This document shows, piece after piece, positions 16,045 to 24,395 of a stretch of 64,000 bases of DNA (positions are counted from its first letter, which is position 1; each line of letters begins with the position of its first letter). The stretch covers positions 186,001 to 250,000 of the forward strand of contig CAXXLG010000001.1 in assembly GCA_963674495.2 (NCBI GenBank). Direction: 5' to 3'. Source of the DNA: RGIG3178 sp963674495 (GTDB lineage: Bacteria; Bacillota; Clostridia; Christensenellales; QAND01). Both the position numbers and the translations under genes were made by a program. The notes beneath the pieces are model-generated. The model had not been told where the DNA came from. It made no database searches and saw only the letters and a list, made by a program, of their open reading frames with translations.

Positions 16045-17331
16045 ATGGCAAAAGGCACGATCAAATCCGTCAAAGCAAGGCAGGTACTCGACAGCAACGG
16101 CCGTCCGGTGGTGGAGGTGGACATTCTTACAGAGGATGGGTACATAGGCCGGGCGGGCGCATCCACCGGCACGTCGGTGGGCGCAAACGAATCCTACGTT
16201 TTGCGCGACGGCGACCCGAAGCTGTTCGGCGGCATGAGCGTTTACAAGGCGGTTCACAACGTGGAGCACGTTATCGCGCCCGCATTGATGGGCATGGACG
16301 TTGTTGATCAGGAAAGAATCGACAGGTGCATGATCGATCTGGACGGCACCCGCTACAAGACCAAGCTGGGCGGCAACGCGATCTACGCCACGTCGGTGGC
16401 AACAGCGCGCGCGGCGTGCAAGGTCAAGAACATGCCGCTGTATCGACTGATGGCAAAGGATGAGATCAAATACATGTACGCCATCTCGTCAAACGTGGTC
16501 AACGGCGGCAGCTATGCCGATAAGACATTGGCGTTTCAGGAGTTCATGATGTTACCCTATGGCGTTAAAACCGTAAACGAAGCGGTGCGCATCATCGTGG
16601 AAACGTTCATGCACCTGGGGCAGGTGATTAAAAAAGCCAACGGGCGTAACGCCAACATGGGCAATTACAGCGGTTATGGCGCGCCGAGCGATGATCCGTT
16701 TGAAGTGTTCGATATGATCCAGACAGCAGTTAAGGAATTAGGGTATCAGAACAACGTTTGCTATGCGCTGGACTGCGCCAGCAGCGAGTTCTACGACGAG
16801 AAGGAAGGGGCATACCACTACCGCGGCCGTTTTGTAGACCGGGCGGAGATCATCAAGGTGTTGGTGGGATTGGCGGATAAATTCCCCATGGCGTTCATCG
16901 AGGACGCGTTGCAGGAAGAGGATTTTGAGGGTTTTAAAATGCTCAACGAGCGTGCCAACACCATCGTGATCGGGGACGATTTTATCTGTACCAGCATGGA
17001 TCGGGCGAAAAAGGCCGTGGAGATGGGCGCCGTCCGCGGCATGATATTCAAACCCAACCAGGCCGGTACGCTGACCGAAGCTTTGCAGACGGCACAATAT
17101 ATGAAAAACCAAGGTATGCTGGTCGTGCCTTCGGGTCGCGCGGGCGGTGTGCTGGATTCACCTGAAAAGGAACTTGGCGTTGCGCTGGGTTGCTATGTAT
17201 CCAAAAGCGGCGCACCCAGAAGCGGAACGCGTACCAACGGCATCAACTTCACCATGCGCACGGCGGAGGAATTGAGCATTCCCATGGCAGATGTGAGCAA
17301 GATCCCGCTTTTCAATCACATGAAGCTGTAA
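16045..17331 (+). CDS. Enolase-fold protein lacking key enolase catalytic residues
   Basis: The 428-residue protein aligns with enolase from end to end ('VKARQVLDSNGRPVVEVDI', 'MIDLDGT', 'FIEDAL', 'VIGDDF'). The Mg ligands Asp243, Glu286 and Asp311 and the lysines equivalent to K345 and K396 of yeast enolase (Lys336, Lys387) are kept. The catalytic acid of 'GDEGG' is replaced by 'GNYSG' (Tyr208), the active-site His of 'NGGEHA' becomes Tyr157, and the 'SHRSGET' loop reads 'PSGRAGG', so the second histidine is also lost. It is thus unlikely to be a standard enolase and may act on another phosphorylated or free acid. It is co-directional with a glycerate-kinase-like gene upstream and a dehydratase downstream. 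Confidence 0.8.
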   Translation: MAKGTIKSVKARQVLDSNGRPVVEVDILTEDGYIGRAGASTGTSVGANESYVLRDGDPKLFGGMSVYKAVHNVEHVIAPALMGMDVVDQERIDRCMIDLDGTRYKTKLGGNAIYATSVATARAACKVKNMPLYRLMAKDEIKYMYAISSNVVNGGSYADKTLAFQEFMMLPYGVKTVNEAVRIIVETFMHLGQVIKKANGRNANMGNYSGYGAPSDDPFEVFDMIQTAVKELGYQNNVCYALDCASSEFYDEKEGAYHYRGRFVDRAEIIKVLVGLADKFPMAFIEDALQEEDFEGFKMLNERANTIVIGDDFICTSMDRAKKAVEMGAVRGMIFKPNQAGTLTEALQTAQYMKNQGMLVVPSGRAGGVLDSPEKELGVALGCYVSKSGAPRSGTRTNGINFTMRTAEELSIPMADVSKIPLFNHMKL

Positions 17332-17358
17332 CGCCATTTTGAAACAGGAGGAAAGAGG

Positions 17359-18522
17359 ATGATCGTAAAGCAAGCAAACGTATACGTGGTGGAAACCGGC
17401 AGCTTTCGTCCCGTCATCGTCGAACTGGTAACGGATGAGGGCATCACCGGCATTGGTGAAGGTGCGGTGGGCTTTGGCACGGGCTGTAACGCTGCCGCTG
17501 CACAGATTGCGGATTTGGCACAAGGCTTTGTGGTAGGCAAGGATCCCGGCAGAATCTGTGATATCTGGAATGATTTTTATTACCATACATTCTGGGGCAA
17601 GGGTGCGGGCGCGATCTTTTACGCCGCGGTCAGCGCGCTTGAGCAGGCGTTGTGGGATATCAAGGGCAAGACATTGGGTGTGCCGGTGTACGAGATGCTG
17701 GGGGGCAAACAGCGCGACGAATTGCGGGTGTATGCCAACGGCTGGTCGGAAGGGAAGTGTGACACGCCGGAGGACTTCGCCAAACGGGCACAAGAGGTGG
17801 TGGCGGACGGGTTTGACGCCATCAAGCTGTATCCGCTAAGCCAGCGCGATCCCGTTCGGCATTTGAACCTGCATCTGAAAAACCGCGAGGTCAGCCGGGA
17901 GAATTACACCCGTTGCATAGAATCCGTAAAATTGGTGCGCGAGGCCATCACAGAGGATGTTGATCTATTGATCGACATGACAGCGGAGGGCACCACGGAC
18001 GTGATGACGCGCATTGCTAAGGATATCGAACCGTACAAGCCCTATTGGTATGAGGAGCCGTTGGACGCGTTCGACGTGGACGCGTACAGGGAACTCAAGC
18101 AAAAGACAAATCTCACCATCGCGACGGGAGAAAGACTCTTTACGCGCTATGGATTCCGCCGCCTCATCGAAACGCGGGCGGTGGACGTCGTTCAGCCCGA
18201 TCCGGGCACGTGCGGCGGTATTTTGGAAGGCTGGCGCATCGGTTCGATGGCGGAAACGTACAACATGCGCATCGCACCGCACAACTGTGGAGGCCCGGTG
18301 CTCACGGCGGCGGCGGTTCAGCTTTCGGCCTGCTTATCCAACTTCGCGATACAGGAGACCTTCCCGTATCATAGCAACCTGCAATACGAGATCGTTGAGA
18401 ATCCGCTGGAACGTCAGATCAAAAACGGGCGGCTTCAAGTGCCCACATTGCCGGGTTTGGGCGTCACGCTCAACCATAAGACCGTGGATCCATTCCTGGT
18501 CCATCGCATTAAGGCGGATTGA
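17359..18522 (+). CDS. Mandelate racemase / muconate lactonizing family enzyme, galactonate-dehydratase-like
   Basis: The 387-residue enolase-superfamily protein has the sugar-acid dehydratase layout: a capping domain, then a barrel with 'DAIKLYPL' (Lys156), metal ligands Asp206, Glu232 ('WYEEPLDAF') and Glu258 ('ATGERLFTRYGF'), 'VVQPDPGTCGGI', His308 ('IAPHNCGGPV') and Glu333 ('IQETFPYH'). It closely resembles DgoD-type D-galactonate dehydratases, but the histidine of the D-x-H pair after the first metal ligand is Thr208. Expected chemistry is metal-assisted removal of an alpha proton and loss of water from an aldonic acid; substrate unknown. It is the third gene of the operon and ends at a strong terminator. 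Confidence 0.85.
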   Translation: MIVKQANVYVVETGSFRPVIVELVTDEGITGIGEGAVGFGTGCNAAAAQIADLAQGFVVGKDPGRICDIWNDFYYHTFWGKGAGAIFYAAVSALEQALWDIKGKTLGVPVYEMLGGKQRDELRVYANGWSEGKCDTPEDFAKRAQEVVADGFDAIKLYPLSQRDPVRHLNLHLKNREVSRENYTRCIESVKLVREAITEDVDLLIDMTAEGTTDVMTRIAKDIEPYKPYWYEEPLDAFDVDAYRELKQKTNLTIATGERLFTRYGFRRLIETRAVDVVQPDPGTCGGILEGWRIGSMAETYNMRIAPHNCGGPVLTAAAVQLSACLSNFAIQETFPYHSNLQYEIVENPLERQIKNGRLQVPTLPGLGVTLNHKTVDPFLVHRIKAD

Positions 18523-18534
18523 ATGCACCCATTC

Positions 18535-18565
18535 AAAAGGCCCGCCTTTGCCGGCGGGCCTTTTC
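18535..18565 (+). terminator. Terminator of the kinase / enolase-like / dehydratase operon
   Basis: AAAAGGCCCGCC (18535-18546) pairs with GGCGGGCCTTTTC (18553-18565) around a TTTGCC loop, right after the dehydratase stop codon. Confidence 0.93.
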
Positions 18566-18774
18566 TTGCAGATACTTAAGTGCCTAAGGGCTTATCACCA
18601 AAGCAACCAGGTTGAAACCCGATAGAATACATGTGGTTTTTGGGTTGCCGAATTAGAGTTGAAGTGCCCGCAACAATTCTGTTGCTCCTAGGCCGGGTCT
18701 GCTATAATAGAAAAACATATACGGGTAAACGCGTTGCGTATCTCAAATACTTGGGGACGGTTGTGGTGTACTGT

Positions 18775-19914
18775 ATGAAAATCGTTGGCGTTGACAATCA
18801 AAGGCAGATGATGGATTTTGTCCGTCTGCCGCAACGGATATTTGCCCATCATCCCTGTTATGTGCCGCCTATGTGGTTCGAGGAGAAAAAAGCCTATACA
18901 AAGAAAAACAACCCGATACTGAAAAATTCTGATTTTAAGTTATTTTTAGCGCTTGGCGACGACGGAACGCCAATCGGGCGTACCATTGCTTACGTCGATC
19001 ATACATTCGATACATTCTACAAAACGAACATGGGTTTTTTCGGAGCCTTTGAATGTATCGACGACGACGATGCGGGCCGTCTGCTCGTGCAAGGTGCGGA
19101 ACAATGGCTGTTGAGCCGGGGAATGGATTCGGTGAGGGGACCCATCCATCCCGTTGCCGAGAATTGGGGCTTTGTATACAAGGGATACGAAAGCCCGCCG
19201 GTGTATCTGTCCCCTTGGAGTCCTCCGTATTACCACCGGTTTTTTACCGGGAACGGCTACGGCAAAGCGAAGGATTTGCTGGTGTACGAAGCGGATTTAG
19301 AAAATGGCTATCAGCTGCCTGAGCGCTTCGACAATTTATACAGGGTATTTGAAAAGCGCTATCCCAACATCTACATCCGCAGGTTGGATATGCGGCACAT
19401 CAAAAAGGACGCGCGTTCCATCTGGGAAATATCCAACATTGCGCTTAAGGATAACTGGGGGTTTGTGCCGCTCGATCTTGCTGTGATGGAGGATATGCTG
19501 CGCAAGCTGCGGTTGATCGTCGATCCGGATGCCGTATGGATCGTGGAGGACAGCGGGCGTGCCGTCGGCTTCTGCCTGGGATTTCCGGATATAAACGTCA
19601 TACTCAAACGCACAGGCGGCAGGCTGTTCCCCTTTGGATGGGCTTCGTTGCTGTTCGGTGCCAAAAAGCTTCGGGACTACAGGCTGTTCGGCCTCGCGGT
19701 GCATCCGGATTGGCAGCACATGGCGCTGGATGCGCTTATGTACGTCAACCTGCATCGCCATCTGAAGGCAAAAAGGGTGCGTATGGAAGCCAACTATATA
19801 CTCGAAGACAATTACCGGATCAAAAATGCGCTTGAAAAACTGGGGATGGAGCACAGCAAGACGTATCGCATATACCAAAAAGAGCTCATCAAAACACGGG
19901 AAAACAAAACATAA
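18775..19914 (+). CDS. GNAT-like protein, YghO-related
   Basis: The 379-residue protein begins 'MKIVGVDNQRQMMDFVRLPQ' and continues with 'HPCYVPPMWFEEKKAYTKKN'. That opening, followed by 'GTPIGRTIAYVDHTF' and 'GFFGAFECIDD', is typical of a family of two-lobed acetyltransferase-like proteins related to E. coli YghO. The C-terminal half contains a second GNAT-type segment with 'LFGLAVHPDWQHMALDALMY'. No function is established for these proteins. Upstream in-frame starts exist, but homology begins at 18775, so that ATG is chosen although its ribosome binding site is weak. It stands alone between two terminators. Confidence 0.75.
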   Translation: MKIVGVDNQRQMMDFVRLPQRIFAHHPCYVPPMWFEEKKAYTKKNNPILKNSDFKLFLALGDDGTPIGRTIAYVDHTFDTFYKTNMGFFGAFECIDDDDAGRLLVQGAEQWLLSRGMDSVRGPIHPVAENWGFVYKGYESPPVYLSPWSPPYYHRFFTGNGYGKAKDLLVYEADLENGYQLPERFDNLYRVFEKRYPNIYIRRLDMRHIKKDARSIWEISNIALKDNWGFVPLDLAVMEDMLRKLRLIVDPDAVWIVEDSGRAVGFCLGFPDINVILKRTGGRLFPFGWASLLFGAKKLRDYRLFGLAVHPDWQHMALDALMYVNLHRHLKAKRVRMEANYILEDNYRIKNALEKLGMEHSKTYRIYQKELIKTRENKT

Positions 19915-19943
19915 AGTATGTTTGTAGTGAATATAATAATAAA

Positions 19944-19978
19944 AAAACAACCGTGACAAACCGTGGCACGGTTGTTTT
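19944..19978. terminator. Bidirectional terminator
   Basis: AAAACAACCGTG (19944-19955) pairs perfectly with CACGGTTGTTTT (19967-19978), between a plus-strand gene ending at 19914 and a minus-strand gene ending at 20009. Confidence 0.88.
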
Positions 19979-20008
19979 GATTAACAGTCGCTATAAAATA
20001 TCCGATTA

Positions 20009-20632
20009 CTACTTAAACAATTTCTTTCGATAGTATCCCTGCGAAAGATACAAGGCACCCATGGGGTTATGGGCGAGCACCCGGTCTTTTGCGGCCAAAA
20101 CGGTGACGGGCGCGTTTGCGTGTTTGATAAACAGGGAATCATGGCCAACGCATAACCCGAGGATGATGTTAAAATCCGTAGGAACGCTATTTAAAAAATG
20201 AGCTTGTCCGATCGGGTTACACATGGGTTCGAAGGTCCCGGGTTTGATCTTTTCATTTTCGGTAAGCTTCAAATGCTCCTTGGGTATACTGCCATTTTTG
20301 CAAACAACGGAATAAACGTCAAAGCCGTTGTGCGTCAACACGGCGCACAGCATCCTTGCTTCCTTTCGCAATCCCGAGCAAAATGCCACGCCAAGCGTTT
20401 TGAAATTGCATTTATGCGCAAAATCCATAGTCTCTTCCAACCTGGTTTTTGTGCAATAGCCCTCCGATTCAACCAGAGCTGCGTTGTAGGCCAAATTGTA
20501 ATTTTCATCTTCAAAATACAATGCCTTGACGGCGTCTTGCTCCTCCGTTTCATTGCATGGGCAATTGGACGGTGCGTTTTCAAGCTCTCCTCTTTTACAG
20601 GGGATACCTCCACACATAGCGCATGTATACAT
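20009..20632 (-). CDS. DUF1847 family metal-binding-like protein
   Basis: The 207-residue protein is rich in cysteines at the start ('YTCAMCGGIPCKRG', 'CPC') and contains 'TLGVAFCSGLRKEARMLCAV', 'PMCNPIGQAHFLN' and 'GLCVGHDSLFIKHANAPVTV', which together are the pattern of DUF1847 proteins of anaerobes. Conserved cysteines suggest metal or Fe-S binding, but no activity is known. GGGAGG lies 5 bases before the ATG. It has its own downstream terminator and is probably monocistronic. Confidence 0.8.
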   Translation of the reverse strand: MYTCAMCGGIPCKRGELENAPSNCPCNETEEQDAVKALYFEDENYNLAYNAALVESEGYCTKTRLEETMDFAHKCNFKTLGVAFCSGLRKEARMLCAVLTHNGFDVYSVVCKNGSIPKEHLKLTENEKIKPGTFEPMCNPIGQAHFLNSVPTDFNIILGLCVGHDSLFIKHANAPVTVLAAKDRVLAHNPMGALYLSQGYYRKKLFK

Positions 20633-20757
20633 ATATGCCTCCCATTTTATATTTTATAAACCGATAAATATGCTATATCGGTTTGCATACCGTAGGATCA
20701 ATCCGGCGTTTTATCGCTTGCACAACAACGCTCAAACAAACACATTTTATCCATGGC

Positions 20758-21546
20758 TTATTTTGCGTAAATCGATCCGATCAATCGGTTGACCAAATCG
20801 GTGGGCAAACACTTGGATAAGATCGCAAACAGCTTGTATTTCATGCCGATGGTGGACAAAACTTTGCAACGCTTTTTGGTGGCGACCTCGTATATTTTTT
20901 GTGCCACATAATCCGACGTCATACCATTTTGTTCATCGCGTTCCATCAACGAGACGGAGCGTTCGATCGCTCCGCCATACGTTGCATTGCCCAGATTTGT
21001 CTTTTGCCTGGCTTTGGTGAATCCCGTTTTGGCATCGCCCGGCATGACCACGGCTACGCCGATACCGAAGCGTTTGATCTCGTTGGCAAGCGCCAGCGAA
21101 TAGCCGTTGACCGCTGACTTCGAGGCGGAGTAGAACGCCTGGAAGGGAACGGGCAGCACCGCTGCCGCCGAGCTTATGTTCACGATGCGGCCCTTTGCCG
21201 CGCGCAGTAGCGGCAAGGCCTGCGCTGTGGCGCACACCGCGCCGAACAGGTTGATGTCAAACAATCGCTTGGCATCGGAAAGTGCGGTGTATTCCACCGC
21301 GCCGGATATGCCCATGCCTGCATTGTTAACCAAAATGTCTATGTGCTGCGTCTTTTGTGCAATAAAATCAAATGCCGACTGAACGCTGTTTTCCTGCATT
21401 AGATCGGTGTCGACGTGTTCGATGCCGTTATCGGATTTCCCGCTGCGGCTCAATTCAAAAACGTCATAGCCGCTCTGCGCAAAAAGCCTGCAAAGATGCA
21501 GGCCGATTCCGCTGCTCCCGCCGGTGACGACGGCAACCTTGTTCAT
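20758..21546 (-). CDS. SDR family oxidoreductase, possible 3-ketosphinganine reductase
   Basis: The 262-residue classical short-chain dehydrogenase has the NAD(P)-binding 'TGGSSGIG' (8-15), 'NNAG' (74-77) and the triad Ser126, Tyr139, Lys143 ('YSASK'). The C-terminal tail is long and basic with a hydrophobic stretch ('KLFAILSKCLPTDLVNRLIG'), which may bind the membrane. Its ATG overlaps the stop of the upstream serine-palmitoyltransferase-like gene (ATGA), a strong sign that the two act together; reduction of the 3-keto group made by that enzyme is the natural inference. A longer frame begins inside the upstream gene but has no ribosome binding site. Confidence 0.8.
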   Translation of the reverse strand: MNKVAVVTGGSSGIGLHLCRLFAQSGYDVFELSRSGKSDNGIEHVDTDLMQENSVQSAFDFIAQKTQHIDILVNNAGMGISGAVEYTALSDAKRLFDINLFGAVCATAQALPLLRAAKGRIVNISSAAAVLPVPFQAFYSASKSAVNGYSLALANEIKRFGIGVAVVMPGDAKTGFTKARQKTNLGNATYGGAIERSVSLMERDEQNGMTSDYVAQKIYEVATKKRCKVLSTIGMKYKLFAILSKCLPTDLVNRLIGSIYAK

Positions 21547-22718
21547 GACCGTTCCTCGAACACCCGGGCGATGATGTCCATCGCTTCGTCCAAGATCGCC
21601 TCGGTATGCGTCGCCATGTAGCTGGTGCGCAGCAGGCACTCGTTGGGGGGTGTGGCCGGTGGCAGCACCGGGTTTACGTAAACGCCCTCATCGTACAGTT
21701 GCATGGCAGTGATGATTGTGTTCTCAAGATCGTAGGTATACAGCGGAATGATGGGCGTGACCGATTCGCGGATCTTGATGCCGCGCTTATTATAGCCGTT
21801 TCGCGCATAAGCCGATATATCGGCAAGGCGCGTTACGATTTCGGGATGCTCTTCAAGATGGCGAAGGGCGGTCAGCGCACAGGCGCAGCTTGCCGGCGTC
21901 ATGGACGCAGAGAAGATGAACGGGCGTGAATGGTGCCGCACATATTCCGCGACGCTCTCACTTGCGGCCATGAAACCACCCAGACTGGCCAGTGATTTGC
22001 TGAACGTCCCCATGATAATGTCCACCTCGTCGTTCAAACCGAAGTAGTCGGCGGTTCCGCGCCCACCGTTGCCCAAAATGCCCAGTGAATGCGCATCATC
22101 CACCATCACGCGCGCGCCGAATTGTTTGGAGAGCCGAACAATTTCGGGCAATTTGGCGATGTCGCCACCCATGCTGAACACACCGTCCGTCACGATCAGT
22201 TTACCCGCCGCTTCGGGGATGGAGGCCAGCGTGCGCGCAAGGTCTTCCATGTCGTTGTGGTTGTAACGTTCCATCTTGCCAAAACTCAGCTTGCACCCGT
22301 CGTAGATACTCGCGTGGTTGTCCTTATCGCATATCACGTAATCCCGCCTTGAAACGAGGGCGCTGATGATGCCGAGGTTTGTTTGGAACCCCGTGGAAAA
22401 TGTCACGACGGCCTCCTTGTTCAAAAACGTAGCCAGTGCATCTTCAAGTTCCAGATGCAGTTCAAGCGTGCCGTTTAAAAACCGCGAACCGGAACAGCCG
22501 GAGCCGTACTGTTCAAAGGCCTTGATGCCGGCCTCGATGACTTCCGGGTTTGTGGTAAGCCCCAAATAGTTATTCGAACCAAGCATGATCCTGCGTTTGC
22601 CTTCCATAATGACTTCGATGTCCTGTTTGGATTCGAGTGCATGAAAATATGGGTATACGCCTCGTTCTCTCGCTTCTTTCGCAGCGGTAAAATTGTCGCA
22701 TTTTGTAAATAAGTCCAT
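21543..22718 (-). CDS. Alpha-oxoamine synthase, serine palmitoyltransferase-like
   Basis: This 391-residue PLP enzyme belongs to the alpha-oxoamine synthases that join an amino acid to an acyl-CoA with loss of CO2. 'GVYPYFHALES', 'MLGSNNYLGLTTNPEVI', 'YGSGCSGSRFLNGTLELH', 'VTDGVFSMGGDIAKLPEIV', the PLP lysine in 'GTFSKSLASLGGF' (Lys241) and 'VYVNPVLPPATPPNECLLR' closely follow my memory of Bacteroides and Sphingomonas serine palmitoyltransferases, more than 2-amino-3-ketobutyrate ligase or BioF. The start has GGGAGG 7 bases upstream. The overlapping SDR gene supports sphingoid-base synthesis. Substrate identity remains an inference; glycine or alanine and shorter acyl groups are possible. Confidence 0.8.
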   Translation of the reverse strand: MDLFTKCDNFTAAKEARERGVYPYFHALESKQDIEVIMEGKRRIMLGSNNYLGLTTNPEVIEAGIKAFEQYGSGCSGSRFLNGTLELHLELEDALATFLNKEAVVTFSTGFQTNLGIISALVSRRDYVICDKDNHASIYDGCKLSFGKMERYNHNDMEDLARTLASIPEAAGKLIVTDGVFSMGGDIAKLPEIVRLSKQFGARVMVDDAHSLGILGNGGRGTADYFGLNDEVDIIMGTFSKSLASLGGFMAASESVAEYVRHHSRPFIFSASMTPASCACALTALRHLEEHPEIVTRLADISAYARNGYNKRGIKIRESVTPIIPLYTYDLENTIITAMQLYDEGVYVNPVLPPATPPNECLLRTSYMATHTEAILDEAMDIIARVFEERS

Positions 22719-22752
22719 TTCCAGTCCTCCCTACTTTCGTATAGTTTATCAC

Positions 22753-23448
22753 TTTTACAATCAGGATTACATATTAAATTGATATATTTTCTGTTTGCGT
22801 ACTGTTAAGAGGTGAGCAATCAACTGTACGCTGCGTATGCCACCGCCGATTGGATAACCAAAAAGCAAGCATACGTCAGAATACGGGACACACAAAGCAT
22901 TGCCGCGCGATCAAGCCAAAACAGAGGCTTTAGTCGGTTCTTAACGGTATTATAGGTGGGAAAAGGGCCTGCGTATACGCGCCATTGCAGCATGCAAAGC
23001 GAGAATGGCATGCGACGAATAGAGCGGTATAACAAAAACCGTTTGTGTATGAATAATCCGCATTCCATACAGTCTATGCGGTATACAGGGTGTTTTTGTT
23101 GATGCGGGTATAGGGCACGATCCGTGCTTTGCATGGCGCATGGCAACCGTGAAGCGGCAATGGACAAAGCAGCCCTGTACCGGGCTGCTTTGCCAACGTG
23201 TTGGATGCGCATAGTTTGAAAATTTGATTGAGAGGCTACCGGATGGACGTGAACCGTGTGCCCGATTGCGCGTGATATATCGCACAGGCCGATCACCACG
23301 GCTCACCCTCGATGGAAGGGATGTAGCGCTCAATCTGGGTCAGGTGGCCGACGCCGGATTGGATGCCGGTGACCGTGTCTTGCGACGCGCACTATGTCAT
23401 GACAAGCTCCAAATAAGAAGATGTCTCCTGCATGTTTTGGGTAATAAT
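22753..23448. other. Gene-poor region of about 700 bp with one strong hairpin
   Basis: Open frames here give low-quality peptides without family features. The one clear structure is CAAAGCAGCCC (23165-23175) pairing with GGGCTGCTTTG (23182-23192), an 11-bp stem with a 6-base loop and no T tract on either strand. The right part of the region is more GC-rich than the left. I cannot assign it; a degraded gene or an unrecognised small RNA are options. Confidence 0.4.
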
Positions 23449-24300
23449 TTAAAATAAAATGGTATCGGGATCGAGGGAATAGCCGACGCAGCCATTCAAG
23501 TTGGCGATGGATTCCACGTCCTGGGGAGAAAGAGAGAAATCGAATACGTCGGCGTTCTCCTCAATGCGCGAAGGCGTCACGGATTTTGGCAATGGCAAAA
23601 AATCCATCTGTAGGCTCCAGCGTATGCAGATCTGCGCGACGGTTTTGTTGTATTTGTGGGACAGCGCCTGCATTTCGGGCACCTTAAAGATCTCGCCGGT
23701 ACCAAGCGGACTGTAGGCCTCAAGCAATATGTCGTGCCGCCTGCAGTAATCCACCACCTCGTCCTGCGTATCGCCGGGGCACAGCCTTATCTGGTTGACC
23801 ATGGGCTGAACCGTTGCGGTCTTTAATAGCTCATCGATGTGGTGGGGATGGAAGTTGCTAATGCCGATGGCGCGGATTCTGTTCGCGTTGTACAGCGCTT
23901 CAAAAGCCTTCCACGTTCCCGCGTTCGCTTCCTGCCAACGGTCGCGGAACTTAGGCGGATTGGGCCAATGGATCAGATACAGGTCCAGATACTCCAGGTC
24001 CAGATTTTTCATGGTCTGTTCGAACGCATCCATCGTGTTGTCATACCCATGGGCCGCGTTTTGCAGCTTACTGGTTACAAAGATTTCCTCGCGCGGTACA
24101 CCGCATTGCTTCACGGCAATGCCCACGCTCTGCTCGTTTTGGTAGTCCGCGGCGGTGTCGATATGGCGATAACCCACGGATATGGCGTGGATGACGGCGT
24201 CTATCGCCGTCTGGCCGTGTGGTGTTTGCCACGTACCAAGACCCAAGCACGGTATCTTGACCCGGTTGTGCAACACATACGAATCGGTCAGTGATTGCAT
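23449..24300 (-). CDS. Aldo/keto reductase
   Basis: The 283-residue protein has the AKR catalytic tetrad: Asp48 and Tyr53 ('HIDTAADYQNEQSVG'), Lys78 ('VTSKLQNAAHGY') and His111 ('LIHWPNPP'), then 'IRAIGISNFHPHHIDELL' and the NADPH site 'LPKSVTPSRIEENADVF'. It looks like the AKR5-type reductases of Firmicutes that act on small aldehydes, ketones or keto-acids. AGGAGG precedes the ATG. Its promoter has the 19-bp spacer and dyad of MerR-controlled genes, and a MerR-kinase fusion is encoded divergently, so that protein is the likely regulator. Confidence 0.9.
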   Translation of the reverse strand: MQSLTDSYVLHNRVKIPCLGLGTWQTPHGQTAIDAVIHAISVGYRHIDTAADYQNEQSVGIAVKQCGVPREEIFVTSKLQNAAHGYDNTMDAFEQTMKNLDLEYLDLYLIHWPNPPKFRDRWQEANAGTWKAFEALYNANRIRAIGISNFHPHHIDELLKTATVQPMVNQIRLCPGDTQDEVVDYCRRHDILLEAYSPLGTGEIFKVPEMQALSHKYNKTVAQICIRWSLQMDFLPLPKSVTPSRIEENADVFDFSLSPQDVESIANLNGCVGYSLDPDTILF

Positions 24301-24345
24301 GAAAAAACCTCCTTGCTAATTGTTGACATATCTCATACAATTGCA

Positions 24346-24376
24346 ATTGTAGGTCTTAACGTTAACATTAAGTCAA
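24346..24376 (-). promoter_or_regulatory. MerR-type promoter of the aldo/keto reductase gene
   Basis: On the minus strand TTGACT (24376-24371) and TACAAT (24351-24346) are 19 bp apart. That unusually long spacing is the mark of MerR-activated promoters. The spacer holds the inverted repeat CTTAA-TGTTAACG-TTAAG. The divergent gene at 24396 encodes a MerR-domain protein. Confidence 0.7.
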
Positions 24377-24395
24377 CACTTTGGGGAGAAAAATT

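Noticed and set aside
16045..17331. Calling this gene the canonical glycolytic enolase (eno)
   Set aside because: Key residues of the enolase mechanism are missing and the gene sits in a sugar-acid operon, so a symbol eno would mislead.
22820..23299. Minus-strand frame of 159 codons in the gene-poor gap
   Set aside because: Peptide composition is random-looking with no motif, the frame spans the hairpin at 23165-23192, and no ribosome binding site precedes it.
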